Assembly: GCA_017307335.1 (NCBI GenBank)
Contig: JAFKFJ010000192.1
Coordinates: forward strand, 1 to 37,501
DNA from: Alphaproteobacteria bacterium
GTDB taxonomy: Bacteria > Pseudomonadota > Alphaproteobacteria > Acetobacterales > Acetobacteraceae
Direction of reading: 5' to 3'
Length of the DNA stretch: 37,501 bases
A program made the position numbers and the translations under genes. Positions within the stretch are counted from its first letter, which is position 1. Each line of letters begins with the position of its first letter. The notes beneath the pieces were generated by a model. That model searched no databases, was not told the DNA's origin, and saw only the letters and a program-made list of their open reading frames with translations. Shown piece after piece: positions 1 through 8,619 of this stretch.

Positions 1-462
1 GGGCCGGAGCACGGGCCCGCGCGGCGGCGAGCAGAGCAGCAGCGCGAGGGCGGCCCCGAACAGCGCGGCATGCACAGCGTGGCCAAGCTCCCAGCGATCG
101 CGCACGGCGGTCCACGTGGCCGCCGGTGCATCCGGTTGCATCGCGCTGATCCGCGCGTTCATCGGCGCGACGATGAGCGCCCAGGCGACGAGCCCGACGG
201 TGACGCACACCGCCGCCGCGATCACGCGGCGCGCACCGGGCTGCCGCCAGCCCGTACGCCATGCCAGCACCCATATCAGCAGCACGGCGAGCAGCTCCAC
301 GATCGCCCCGATCGGCCCGAAGGCGATGTAGAGATGCTGCTGCACCATGAGCCACTGCGCCCCGTCGAGGCGGAGCTTGCCGGGCAGTTCCGCCACATGC
401 GCGAAGGCGAGCGCGAAGATGAGCAGCGTCGCGAGCGTGGCCGCAGCGTGGAGCGCCCGCAT
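1..462 (-). CDS. DUF1772-like membrane protein, partial (3' end outside window)
   Basis: An ATG at 462 opens a frame that stays open for 154 codons to the window edge, so the C-terminus is missing. The protein starts with a hydrophobic helix (about residues 5-20), has further hydrophobic stretches near 45-65, 80-100 and 135-148, and carries a tract with APMN, an aromatic/Arg pair and a WELGH-like motif, as in DUF1772 integral membrane proteins. The start lies 2 nt after the sigma-factor stop, so it is probably the third gene of the CMD-sigma operon. The function is unknown. DUF1772 is assigned from motif memory, so the membrane nature is safer than the family name. Confidence 0.7.
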   Translation of the reverse strand, partial: MRALHAAATLATLLIFALAFAHVAELPGKLRLDGAQWLMVQQHLYIAFGPIGAIVELLAVLLIWVLAWRTGWRQPGARRVIAAAVCVTVGLVAWALIVAPMNARISAMQPDAPAATWTAVRDRWELGHAVHAALFGAALALLLCSPPRGPVLRP

Positions 463-464
463 CG

Positions 465-1355
465 CTATGCGGCCGGGCCGTGCGCCTGCAGATGGCGCAG
501 CTTCTCGGGATTGCGCACGAAATAGACTGCGGCGATTCGCCCCGCGTCGCATTCGACGGCGATCGCCAGCAGGCTGCCATCGGGCTCCGCCACCAGGGCA
601 CCCGGCAGCCCGTTGATCGCGACCATGCCCGCGAGCCGGCGCGCGACCCGCGGCTTGCGGGCGAGGCCGGCGAACAGGCGCGCGATGTGCTCGCGCCCCA
701 CGATGATGTTGAGCGCCGCGCGCCGCTGCCCGCCGCCGTCACCGTGCAGCACCGCGCCTTCCGCCAGCAGGCAGCGCAGCGCCGCCGCGTCGCCCTCCTG
801 GGCCGCACGCAGGAACGCAGACAGCAGCGCCTCGCCCTCCGCGGGGCTCACCGAGAAACGCGGGCGTGCTGCGCGGACATGCGCCCGCGCCCGCGCTGCG
901 AGCTGGCGACACGCGGCATCGCTACGGCCGAGGGTCATCGCGATCTCGGAAAAGTCCACGTCAAACACGTCGTGCAGCAGGAACGCGGCGCGCTCCAGCG
1001 GCGAGAGGCGCTCCAGCGCGAGCATGAGCGCGAAGGAGAGATCGGCGGCGAACTCGCCGTCGTTCGGGGCCGCGAGCGCCTCCGCGTCCAGCACCGGCTC
1101 GGGCAGCCACGGGCCGATATAGGTCTCCCGCCGCACGCGGGCGGATTTCAGTCGGTCGATGCAGAGCCGGGTGACCAACCGGTAGAGGAAGCCCGCGGCA
1201 TCGCGCACCGCCGACCGGTCGGCCTCGTGCCAGCGCAGATAGGCGTCCTGCACCGCATCCTCGGCTTCCGCGACGGAGCCGAGCATGCGGTAGGCAAGGC
1301 CGGTCAGCCGCGCCCGATGCGGCTCGAACGCAAGCGCCGGACCGTCAGGCCGCAT
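465..1355 (-). CDS. ECF41-type RNA polymerase sigma factor with SnoaL-like C-terminal extension
   Basis: This 296-residue sigma-70 family protein has region 2 at about residues 10-75 and region 4 at about 110-160. The linker holds WLPEP (83-87), and the C-terminal NTF2/SnoaL-like domain (about 170-290) holds DGGG (206-209) and NPEKL (282-286). These three motifs are hallmarks of the ECF41 group, where the C-terminal extension replaces a classical anti-sigma factor and tunes activity. The ATG overlaps the end of the CMD-like gene by 11 bp, pointing to translational coupling. Such sigma factors usually direct transcription of the neighbouring carboxymuconolactone-decarboxylase/oxidoreductase/epimerase gene, which fits this locus. 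The inducing signal cannot be read from the sequence. Confidence 0.93.
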   Translation of the reverse strand: MRPDGPALAFEPHRARLTGLAYRMLGSVAEAEDAVQDAYLRWHEADRSAVRDAAGFLYRLVTRLCIDRLKSARVRRETYIGPWLPEPVLDAEALAAPNDGEFAADLSFALMLALERLSPLERAAFLLHDVFDVDFSEIAMTLGRSDAACRQLAARARAHVRAARPRFSVSPAEGEALLSAFLRAAQEGDAAALRCLLAEGAVLHGDGGGQRRAALNIIVGREHIARLFAGLARKPRVARRLAGMVAINGLPGALVAEPDGSLLAIAVECDAGRIAAVYFVRNPEKLRHLQAHGPAA

Positions 1356-1890
1356 GGCGCAACACCGGCACGACGCCGCCGGCGACGCTGACCCGCGTGC
1401 AGGCGCGGCCGTAGCCCATCGCGTACTTCACGCTGGGATACACGCGCCCGATCGCCATGCTGACGCTGAGCGCGACCATCGCCGGCTCGCCCCAGAGATC
1501 GACGATGTGCTGCCGCAGGACCTCCGCCTCCGGGTCGCGCGCCGCCACCGCATCGGCGAAGCGGCAGGCGAGTGCCACCTCGGCCGGCAGGGCCGCGTAG
1601 TTGCCGACGATCGCGGCCTGGAGCACCGGCCCCGGCACGCCGCTACGCTCCGCCATCGTCACCATGAGCTGCGTGCACGGCCCACAATCCTCCACCAGGA
1701 TCGCGCGCAGCTTCGCCGCGAACCAGGGTGCGGCCGGCATGCCGCAGCGCGCACGGGCCACGCCGGGCAGACGCGCGAAGCGCCAGGCGGTCCGGAGATC
1801 GGCCCGCGCCATCGCGCGCAGGTAGCTCGTGTCGTAGCCGTATTTGCACTCGAACGCCGAAAATGCTCGGCGCAGCAGCCAGCGTCGCAT
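1345..1890 (-). CDS. Carboxymuconolactone decarboxylase-like (AhpD-fold) protein, ECF41 partner
   Basis: The 181-residue product contains EDCGPC at 67-72, a CxxC redox pair (C69, C72) in the typical position of AhpD/CMD-fold proteins, followed by helices rich in Ala and Leu. I start it at the ATG at 1890 because AGGAG lies just upstream and a candidate ECF41 promoter lies 27-54 bp upstream. A longer in-frame extension to 2208 exists but would swallow that promoter and has low-complexity Arg/Ala content. Known ECF41 loci pair the sigma factor with this kind of protein. A peroxide or thiol redox role is plausible but inferred. Confidence 0.88.
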   Translation of the reverse strand: MRRWLLRRAFSAFECKYGYDTSYLRAMARADLRTAWRFARLPGVARARCGMPAAPWFAAKLRAILVEDCGPCTQLMVTMAERSGVPGPVLQAAIVGNYAALPAEVALACRFADAVAARDPEAEVLRQHIVDLWGEPAMVALSVSMAIGRVYPSVKYAMGYGRACTRVSVAGGVVPVLRHAA

Positions 1891-1917
1891 CGTCTGCTCC
1901 TGTCCATTCGCCCTAAC

Positions 1918-1944
1918 GACGAGATGGGGGAGCGGGTTGTGACA
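1918..1944 (-). promoter_or_regulatory. Candidate ECF41-dependent promoter (TGTCACA-N16-CGTC)
   Basis: On the minus strand TGTCACA (1944-1938) is followed after 16 bp by CGTC (1921-1918). This matches the promoter type described for ECF41 sigma factors. Transcription would start near 1911, leaving about 20 nt of leader with the AGGAG ribosome site before the ATG at 1890. It reads into the CMD-sigma-DUF1772 unit, implying autoregulation. Confidence 0.8.
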
Positions 1945-1961
1945 TGGCGCGTGCGGCGGGA

Positions 1962-2279
1962 TCAGCCGCCGCCCAGCGCCGCCTCCGCCGTGCGCACTGC
2001 CTGCAGCGGCAGCGCGGCGCGCCCGACCACCTGGCCGCCGACGCAGGCCAGCCAGCCGGCGCCGGCCGGCGGGGTGGGGCGCAGTTCCACAACCCTGCCC
2101 TGCGCGTCCAGGGCAACGGCGCGATAGAGCCGCCAGCCGCTGGCGAGCGGCCCGCGAACGCGAACGACGCGGGCGATGGTGCGGCCCGCGTCGTCGATAC
2201 CGATCCACTCCAGCGTGCGGGGCTTCCCGTCGCCCTCGTCGACCCGTCCGCGCATCCAGTGCAGGCGCGGCGGTTGCAT
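1962..2279 (-). CDS. Small hypothetical protein
   Basis: This 105-residue frame begins with ATG 46 bp after the fusA stop on the same strand and ends 17 bp before the candidate ECF41 promoter. The residue mix looks protein-like: alternating hydrophobic and charged residues, with VVRVRGPL and a WRLYRAVALDAQG tract suggesting beta strands. I see no signal peptide, cysteine motif or known catalytic motif. I do not recognise the family. It could be co-transcribed with fusA. The main doubt is that high-GC DNA produces many spurious frames, but this one fills an otherwise empty gap and respects both neighbours. Confidence 0.55.
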   Translation of the reverse strand: MQPPRLHWMRGRVDEGDGKPRTLEWIGIDDAGRTIARVVRVRGPLASGWRLYRAVALDAQGRVVELRPTPPAGAGWLACVGGQVVGRAALPLQAVRTAEAALGGG

Positions 2280-2325
2280 CCTAGGCGCCCGCCGTCATGC
2301 GGCCGCCCTCATGCGCCAGCCCTGC

Positions 2326-4410
2326 TCATGCGGACTTTGCCATGATCTCGTCGGCAATGTTGCGCGGCACCGGATCGTAGTGATGGAACTGCATGGTGAA
2401 AGAGGCGCGCCCCTTCGTCATGCTGCGCAGGTCCGAGATGTAGCCGAACATCTCCTTCAGCGGCACGTGCGCGCGCACGATCACGGTCGAGCCCGCGCTC
2501 TCCTGGTTCTGGATCATGCCGCGCCGGCGGTTGAGGTCGCCCACCACGTCGCCCACGTGATCCTGCGGCGTGGTGACTTCGACATCCATGATCGGCTCGA
2601 GGATCACCGGCGCCGCCTTCTTCATTCCCTCGCGGAAGCAGGCCTTGGCGGCGATCTCGAAGGCGAGCGCGCTGGAGTCGACGTCGTGGTACTTGCCGTC
2701 GAGCAGCGATGCCTTGAAGTCCACGGTCGGGAACCCGGCCAGCACGCCGGTGTCGGACTGGCTGCGGATGCCCTTCTCGACCGCCGGGATGTATTCGCGG
2801 GGCACGGCGCCGCCAACGACGCTGTTCTCGAACTCGAAGCCGGTGTTGCGCTCGAGCGGCGCGAAGGTGACCTTGACCTCGGCGTACTGGCCGGAGCCGC
2901 CGGTCTGCTTCTTGTGCGTGTAGGTCTCGGTGTGCGCGCGGGTGATGGTCTCGCGATAGGCCACCTGCGGCGCGCCGATATTCGCCTCGACGCCGTATTC
3001 GCGCCGCAGCCGGTCGATGATGATCTCCAGGTGCAGCTCGCCCATGCCGGAGAGGATGGTCTGCCCGGTCTCCTGGTCGGTCTTGAGGCGCAAAGAGGGG
3101 TCCTCAGCGGCCAGCTTCTGCAGGCCGATCGTCATCTTGTCGACCGAATCCTTGGTGCGCGGCTCGACCGAGATGTCGATCACGGGCACCGGGAAGGCCA
3201 TGCGCTCCAGCACCACCGGGTCCTGCGGCGCGGCGAGCGTGTCGCCGGTGCCGGTGTCCTTCAGGCCGACGAAGGCCACGATGTCGCCGGCGGAGACTTC
3301 CTTGAGCTCGGCGCGCTTGTCGGCGTGCATCTGGAACATGCGCCCGACGCGCTCGCGGTGGCCCTTGGTCGTGTTGAGCACGGTGTCGCCGGTGCGCAGC
3401 GTGCCGGCATAGATGCGCACGAAGGTGAGCGTGCCGTATTTGTCGTTGATGATCTTGAAGGCGAGGCCGGCGAACGGCGCCTGCGGATCGGCCTTGATCC
3501 GGCGCGGCTCGGCCTCGCTCTCCTCCTGCCCCTCCTCCGCGGCAACGGCGATGCCGGGCACGTCCACGGGCGAGGGCAGATAGTCGATCACGGCGTCGAG
3601 CAGCGGCTGCACGCCCTTGTTCTTGAATGCGGTGCCGCACAGCACCGGGCGGAACGCGCCGGTGATGGTGCCGGCCTTGATGCAGCGCTTGAGGGTTTCG
3701 ACGCCGACGTCACCGTGCTCGAAATACTCCTCCATCGCGGCATCATCGACGGACAGCGCGGTGTCGAGCAGCGTCTGCCGGTAGGCGCGCGCCTGCTCCA
3801 CCAGCGCCTCCGGGATCGGCTCGTCGTGGAACTTCGCGCCGAGCTCGCTGCCTTCCCAGACGATCGCCTTCATCCCGACCAGGTCGACCACGCCGCGGAA
3901 CTGGTCCTCGATGCCGATCGGGAGCTGCAGCGGCAGCGCCACGATGTCGAGCTTTTCCTTCAGGCTGTCGCAGGCGCGGAAGAAATCGGCGCCCGTCCGG
4001 TCCAGCTTGTTGATGAAGATGATGCGCGGGACGTTGTAGCGATCGGCAAGCCGCCAGTTGGTCTCCGACTGCGGCTGCACGCCGGCCACGCCCTCGATGA
4101 TGAAGATGGCGCCATCCAGCACGCGCAGCGAGCGGTTGACCTCGATGTTGAAGTCGATGTGGCCCGGCGTGTCGATGATGTTGATGCGGTTGCCCGCCCA
4201 TTCGCAGGTCACGGCGGCGGAGGTGATGGTGATGCCGCGCTCGCGCTCCTGCTCCATGTAGTCGGTGGTGGTGGTGCCGTCGTGCACCTCCCCGACCTTG
4301 TGCGAGACGCCGGTGTAGTAGAGGATGCGCTCCGTCGTCGTCGTCTTCCCCGCATCGATGTGCGCGGTGATGCCGATGTTGCGGATCTTCTCGAGTGCGG
4401 TGGTCGTCAC
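2326..4410 (-). CDS. fusA: Translation elongation factor G
   Basis: This 694-residue EF-G drives ribosomal translocation with GTP hydrolysis. G1 is [10 protein letters not shown] (about residues 16-25), G2/G3 include GITITSAA and DTPGHIDF, and G4 is NKLDR. Domains II-V follow, ending in the usual [14 protein letters not shown] tail. The start is GTG at 4410 with GGAGG a few bases upstream. The gene stands alone: no rpsL, rpsG or tuf lies beside it, unlike the conserved str operon, and residues such as NKLDR for the commoner NKMDR suggest a paralogous copy. Whether a second fusA exists elsewhere cannot be seen here. Confidence 0.97.
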   Translation of the reverse strand: MTTTALEKIRNIGITAHIDAGKTTTTERILYYTGVSHKVGEVHDGTTTTDYMEQERERGITITSAAVTCEWAGNRINIIDTPGHIDFNIEVNRSLRVLDGAIFIIEGVAGVQPQSETNWRLADRYNVPRIIFINKLDRTGADFFRACDSLKEKLDIVALPLQLPIGIEDQFRGVVDLVGMKAIVWEGSELGAKFHDEPIPEALVEQARAYRQTLLDTALSVDDAAMEEYFEHGDVGVETLKRCIKAGTITGAFRPVLCGTAFKNKGVQPLLDAVIDYLPSPVDVPGIAVAAEEGQEESEAEPRRIKADPQAPFAGLAFKIINDKYGTLTFVRIYAGTLRTGDTVLNTTKGHRERVGRMFQMHADKRAELKEVSAGDIVAFVGLKDTGTGDTLAAPQDPVVLERMAFPVPVIDISVEPRTKDSVDKMTIGLQKLAAEDPSLRLKTDQETGQTILSGMGELHLEIIIDRLRREYGVEANIGAPQVAYRETITRAHTETYTHKKQTGGSGQYAEVKVTFAPLERNTGFEFENSVVGGAVPREYIPAVEKGIRSQSDTGVLAGFPTVDFKASLLDGKYHDVDSSALAFEIAAKACFREGMKKAAPVILEPIMDVEVTTPQDHVGDVVGDLNRRRGMIQNQESAGSTVIVRAHVPLKEMFGYISDLRSMTKGRASFTMQFHHYDPVPRNIADEIMAKSA

Positions 4411-4562
4411 GATGGCCTCCGGTTAGCTCACGGACAAGCGATTGGGGCGCGGCGACCCGTCCCGGTCCGCGCACCCTGCTGTCCCCGGCCCCGATCAGCC
4501 GGCTGTTCGGCGGTCAGATGCCCGCGCGGGCCGCGAATTGCAAGCCCCGATCGGCTCCCGGC

Positions 4563-6365
4563 TCAGCCCTCCAGCGCCTCTTTGAGGTCGCGGATGAGGT
4601 CCGTGGCCGTCTCCAGGCCGATCGAGAGCCGGATCACGTCGGGGCCGGCCCCGGCCGCCGCCTGCTGCTCCGCGGTGAGCTGGCGGTGCGTGGTGCTCGC
4701 GGGGTGCAGGATCAGGCTGCGGGTATCGCCGACATTCGCCAGATGCGAGAACAGCCGCACCCGCTCGACCAGCCGGGTGCCGGCCTCGTAGCCGCCCTTG
4801 AGGCCGAAGGTAAACACCGAGCCGGGCCCGAGCGGCAGGTATTTCCGCGCCAGCGCGTGGCAGGGGCTGCCCTCCAGCCCTGCATAGGAGACCCACGCCA
4901 CCCGCTTGTGCCCGGCCAGGAAGGCGGCCACGGCCTGCGCGTTGGCGACATGCCGTGCCATGCGCAGCGGCAGCGTCTCGATCCCGTTCAGGATCAGAAA
5001 CGCGTTCATCGGCGCCAGCGTCGGCCCGAAGTCGCGCAGCGCCACCGCCCGCGCCTTGGTGGTGAACGCGAAGTCGCTGAAATTCTCGTAGAAGCGCAGG
5101 TCGTGATAGGCGGGCTCCGGCTCGGTCAGCGCCGGGAAACGCCCGCCCTGGCGCCAGTCGAACTTCCCGGACTCGACGATGATGCCGCCCAGCGCATTGC
5201 CGTGACCGCCCAGAAACTTGGTGAGCGAATGGCAGACGATGTCCGCCCCCCATTCGATCGGCCGGCAGAGGAAGGGCGAGGCGAGCGTGTTGTCGACGAT
5301 GAGCGGCAGCCCGGCGGCATGTGCGATGTTCGCGACCGCCTCCAGGTCGACGACGATGCCGCCGGGATTGGCCAGGCTCTCGACGAAGATCGCCTTGCAG
5401 CGCGGGGTCAGCGCGCGGCGGAAATTCTCCGGGTCGGTCGGGTCGACGAAATGGCAGGTCCAGCCGAGCTTGGGAAACGACAGGCCGAACTGGGTCAGCG
5501 AGCCGCCATAGAGGTTGCGGGACGCCACGAACTCGTCGCCAGGCTGCAGCAGCGTGAAGAAGGTGAGGAACTGCGCCGCATGGCCCGAGGCGGCCGCGAG
5601 CGCCGCGCGCCCCCCCTCCAGCGCCGCCACCCGCTCCTCCAGCACCGCGACGGTGGGGTTGGAGAGCCGCGTGTAGACGTGGCCGAAACTGTGCAGGTTG
5701 AACAGCGAGGCGGCCTGGTCGACGTCGTCGAACACGAACGACGTGGTCTGGTAGATCGGCGTGGAGCGGGCGCCGGTGGCCGCGTCCGGCGCGGCGCCGG
5801 CGTGGATCGCGCGGGTCTCGAACCCCATGTCGGCGGCGCGCGCCGGCTGCGGACGCGGCCTGGTCTGGCGCGGCTGCGGCGCCTCGGCCGGGCGGTTGCG
5901 GATCAGGCCGGAATTGACGCCGGCCCAGGAGAGTTCCACGCACAGCCGCCCGAACTCGATCTTCGCGCAGCGGTCCATGACCACGTCGAGGCCGGCCGCC
6001 GCCGCCTGTGCCGCGGCGGCGTCGCTGCGGATGCCGAGCTGCATCCACACCACCTTCGCCCCAATCACGATCGCGTCGTCCACCACCGGCCCGACCTGAT
6101 CGGAAGGGCGGAAGATATCGACCATGTCGACGGGCTCGGGGATGTCACGCAGCGAGGCATAGACCCGCTCGCCCGCAACGGTCTTGCCCGCGAGGTTGGG
6201 GTTCACCGGGATGGTGCGATAGCCCTTGCCCTGCAGGTAGCGCATCACGAACGCGCTCGGCCGGTTCGGGTTGGACGACACGCCCACAACTGCGATCGTG
6301 CGCACACGCGCCAGGATTTCCCGCAGGTAGGCATCCGAGTAGCTCAGTGGGGCGATCTCGTTCAT
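4563..6365 (-). CDS. metY: Fusion: CoA-binding domain + O-acetylhomoserine sulfhydrylase (MetY-like)
   Basis: The 600-residue protein has two parts. Residues about 10-155 form a Rossmann CoA-binding domain of the YccU type (IAVVGVSSNPNRPS and PVNPNLAG motifs, ending near the NSGLIR element). After a Pro/Arg-rich linker (about 156-178), residues 180-600 form a Cys/Met-metabolism PLP enzyme: the YTRLSNPT phosphate-binding segment, AIFVES, and SLTKFLGGHGNALGG with K383 as the Schiff-base lysine. It should make homocysteine from O-acetylhomoserine and sulfide in the cytoplasm. The start at 6365 is chosen because AGGAGG lies just upstream. An upstream in-frame start at 6413 would cover that ribosome site. 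The fusion suggests acyl-CoA sensing or complex formation, which is inference. Confidence 0.92.
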   Translation of the reverse strand: MNEIAPLSYSDAYLREILARVRTIAVVGVSSNPNRPSAFVMRYLQGKGYRTIPVNPNLAGKTVAGERVYASLRDIPEPVDMVDIFRPSDQVGPVVDDAIVIGAKVVWMQLGIRSDAAAAQAAAAGLDVVMDRCAKIEFGRLCVELSWAGVNSGLIRNRPAEAPQPRQTRPRPQPARAADMGFETRAIHAGAAPDAATGARSTPIYQTTSFVFDDVDQAASLFNLHSFGHVYTRLSNPTVAVLEERVAALEGGRAALAAASGHAAQFLTFFTLLQPGDEFVASRNLYGGSLTQFGLSFPKLGWTCHFVDPTDPENFRRALTPRCKAIFVESLANPGGIVVDLEAVANIAHAAGLPLIVDNTLASPFLCRPIEWGADIVCHSLTKFLGGHGNALGGIIVESGKFDWRQGGRFPALTEPEPAYHDLRFYENFSDFAFTTKARAVALRDFGPTLAPMNAFLILNGIETLPLRMARHVANAQAVAAFLAGHKRVAWVSYAGLEGSPCHALARKYLPLGPGSVFTFGLKGGYEAGTRLVERVRLFSHLANVGDTRSLILHPASTTHRQLTAEQQAAAGAGPDVIRLSIGLETATDLIRDLKEALEG

Positions 6366-6505
6366 TGCGTCCCTCCTGCGGCCGTGTGCGCCGTCCGCCG
6401 GCGCATGTGGCACCCCCCGGGGCGCCGACGCAAGCGCGGGCCGCCCAAGCTTGTGCCACCAACGGCGCCAAGGTTAAGAACGCGGTGCGGAGGACCCCGA
6501 GGCGA

Positions 6506-7498
6506 ATGACCGGTCGCATCATCCACGACGGCCCGAACTACCGCGTGGTGCACCACCGGATCAGCGCCGCGCCGCGCGTGGTGGTCAACTTCGAGGTCTG
6601 GCTGCCCGAGCCGGCACGCGAAGCGCCGGCCACGGCGACCGAGTTCTTCGTGGCGCGCGGCATCAACTTCATCGGCATCAAGCCGGCCGTGAACGACTGG
6701 TTCCAGCACGACGAAATTCTCGCGGCGATCAGTGCGATCCGCGAAGCGACGCCGGGCGCGCAGCGTGTGGGCTATGGTGGCAGCATGGGCGCCTTTGCGG
6801 CGATCAACTTCGCCGAGGCGCTGGCGCTCGACTCGCTCGTCGCCGTCTGCCCGCAGTTCTCGATCCAGCGACACCGGGTGCCGTTCGAGCATCGCTGGCA
6901 GCAGGAAGCCGCGCGCATCGACTTCCGCCACGACGCCATCGACCGCATCGCGCCGCTGCGCCATGGCTACATCCTGTACGATCCGTTCAGCGAAGACCGC
7001 GCGCATGTGCAGGCGATCACCGCGCGCCACCCGGCGCTGACGCTGGTGCCAATTCCCTTCGCCGGGCATGAGCAGCTTCGCTTCCTGACCCATGCCGGGC
7101 TTGCCGGCGACCTGCTGATCGGGCTCGTCGAGGGGCGGTTCGACCAAGCGGCGATGGTGCGGCGGATGCGCGCCGCGCGCAGCGCGAGCAACCTGATCTG
7201 GCTCGGCGCCGCACGCCTGCTGCTGCAGCGCAGGCAGGCCGCCGCCGCGCTGCGCGCGATCCTGCGCGCGAAGGCCGCTCCGCTGCCCGATCCCTGGCTC
7301 GGCGACGTCACGCACGCCGAGATCCTGCGCCTGCTGGGCCGTGAGGCCGAGGCGCGGTCGCTGGTGTCGAGGAGGCTCGTGCACCCGGCGCTGGGGGCGG
7401 CCGCGCGCTGGCAGCTTGCGCAGTGGGCCCCAGCGGTGGCCGCGTTCCGCCCCGCACCACGGCCGCGCTGGCGACGGCTGGTGTCGTGGCGGCATTGA
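6506..7498 (+). CDS. Alpha/beta-hydrolase-like protein at head of glycan cluster
   Basis: This 330-residue protein has a nucleophile elbow GYGGSMGAF with S93, a possible acid near LYDPFSEDR (D159 or D164), and a late histidine in FAGHEQLRF (H188), which together form a plausible catalytic triad. The remaining 130 residues are helical and TPR-like, rich in Ala, Arg and Leu. I start at ATG 6506, after a GGAGG at 6489-6493. It is divergent from the metY fusion and overlaps or abuts the acyltransferase downstream. Such hydrolases occur in polysaccharide loci, where they may deacylate or transfer acyl groups. The substrate is unknown. Confidence 0.75.
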   Translation: MTGRIIHDGPNYRVVHHRISAAPRVVVNFEVWLPEPAREAPATATEFFVARGINFIGIKPAVNDWFQHDEILAAISAIREATPGAQRVGYGGSMGAFAAINFAEALALDSLVAVCPQFSIQRHRVPFEHRWQQEAARIDFRHDAIDRIAPLRHGYILYDPFSEDRAHVQAITARHPALTLVPIPFAGHEQLRFLTHAGLAGDLLIGLVEGRFDQAAMVRRMRAARSASNLIWLGAARLLLQRRQAAAALRAILRAKAAPLPDPWLGDVTHAEILRLLGREAEARSLVSRRLVHPALGAAARWQLAQWAPAVAAFRPAPRPRWRRLVSWRH

Positions 7499-8619
7499 CA
7501 GGAGCAACGTCGGGCGGCTCCGGGCGCAGCTTCGGGCTCGACCTGCTGCGCTTCCTCGCCGTGGCCTGCGTGCTGGTCGCGCATTGTGCCGCCGTGTACG
7601 GCCACATGCTCGGCTGGCAGCCGCCCGCGCTGCTGGGCATGGCAGCGTTCTTCGGCGTGGAACTGTTCTTCGTGCTGAGCGGATTCCTGATCGGCCGGCT
7701 GCTGCTCGACATCGTCGCGACGGCGCCGACCGGGCGGAGCTGGTGGACGTTCATGGTACGCCGCTGGATGCGCACGCTGCCGCCCTACTACGCGTGGCTG
7801 GCGCTGTTGCCGCTGCTGCTGCCGAGCCCCGGTGCCGCGCGGCTGCTGCAGTTCGCAACCATGACGCAGAATCTCGCATGGCCGATGCCGGCAGACGGAT
7901 TCTTCAGTGTCTCCTGGTCGCTCGCGATCGAGGAGTGGTTCTACCTCACGTTCAGCGCGACACTGATCGGCGCGGTGGCGCTCGCGCGCGCACGCTGGCC
8001 GGTCTGGCCCGTCATCGTGGCGTTCATGATTGTCCCGGCCGTGGCGCGGATGGTCGTCGGCGCACCGGCCAACTATGTGCCGGCCGTCTATCAGGTCGCA
8101 CTGTTCCGCCTCGACGCGATCGCCTGGGGCGTGGCGCTGGCCAAGCTGCATCGCGACGGCAGCACGATCTTCGCCCACCCGCGCCTCGCGCTCGCGCTCG
8201 GCGTGCCGCTGGTGGTGCTGGTCTGGCTGGAGTCGGGCACGAATTTCCTGCCGATCAGCCGCGCGCAGTTCATCGCCACGCACCTGCTCGCGACCTCGCT
8301 CGGGCTCAGCCTCTGTCTGATCGGCGCCCTCGCGCTGCGCCACGCGTTCGGGGTCGCGGCGCGGGTCATCGGGTTCGGGGCGAGCATCTCCTACGGCATC
8401 TATCTCACGCATCTCACCATCCTGGAGGCGGTGTTGCTCTATGCGTCGACGCACGCACACGGCGCGCGGTTCGTTGTGGCACTGTCGCTGCCGCTGATGC
8501 TCGCGGTGCCCTGGGCGTCGTTCCGGTTCTTCGAGGCGCCGCTGCTTGCGCGGCGGCCGGCGCAGTTCGCCGTCGCGCGCCCGCATGTCGCTCTGCGCCC
8601 GGTGGTGGAGGGACGCTGA
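7486..8619 (+). CDS. Acyltransferase 3 (OafA/YrhL-like) membrane protein
   Basis: About 377 residues with the family signature near the N-terminus (FGLDLLRFLAV followed by VLVAH with the conserved His) and FFVLSGFLIGRLL, then RRWMRTLPPYY, and about ten hydrophobic segments. The family transfers O-acyl groups, often acetyl, to cell-surface sugars from the inner membrane. The start is uncertain: GTG 7486 overlaps the upstream gene by 13 bp and places the motif near the N-terminus as in homologues. GTG 7423 or TTG 7495 are alternatives. The stop shares one base with the next ATG (TGATG), indicating coupling to the glycosyltransferase. Confidence 0.88.
   Translation: MAALTGATSGGSGRSFGLDLLRFLAVACVLVAHCAAVYGHMLGWQPPALLGMAAFFGVELFFVLSGFLIGRLLLDIVATAPTGRSWWTFMVRRWMRTLPPYYAWLALLPLLLPSPGAARLLQFATMTQNLAWPMPADGFFSVSWSLAIEEWFYLTFSATLIGAVALARARWPVWPVIVAFMIVPAVARMVVGAPANYVPAVYQVALFRLDAIAWGVALAKLHRDGSTIFAHPRLALALGVPLVVLVWLESGTNFLPISRAQFIATHLLATSLGLSLCLIGALALRHAFGVAARVIGFGASISYGIYLTHLTILEAVLLYASTHAHGARFVVALSLPLMLAVPWASFRFFEAPLLARRPAQFAVARPHVALRPVVEGR

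Noticed and set aside
4440..4562. Possible hairpin terminator between the metY fusion and fusA
   Set aside because: Only short GC stems without a U-tract; not distinguishable from background in this composition.
2176..4791. An 871-codon plus-strand frame opposite fusA
   Set aside because: Antisense shadow of a certain EF-G gene; low-complexity His/Asp/Val/Gly composition.
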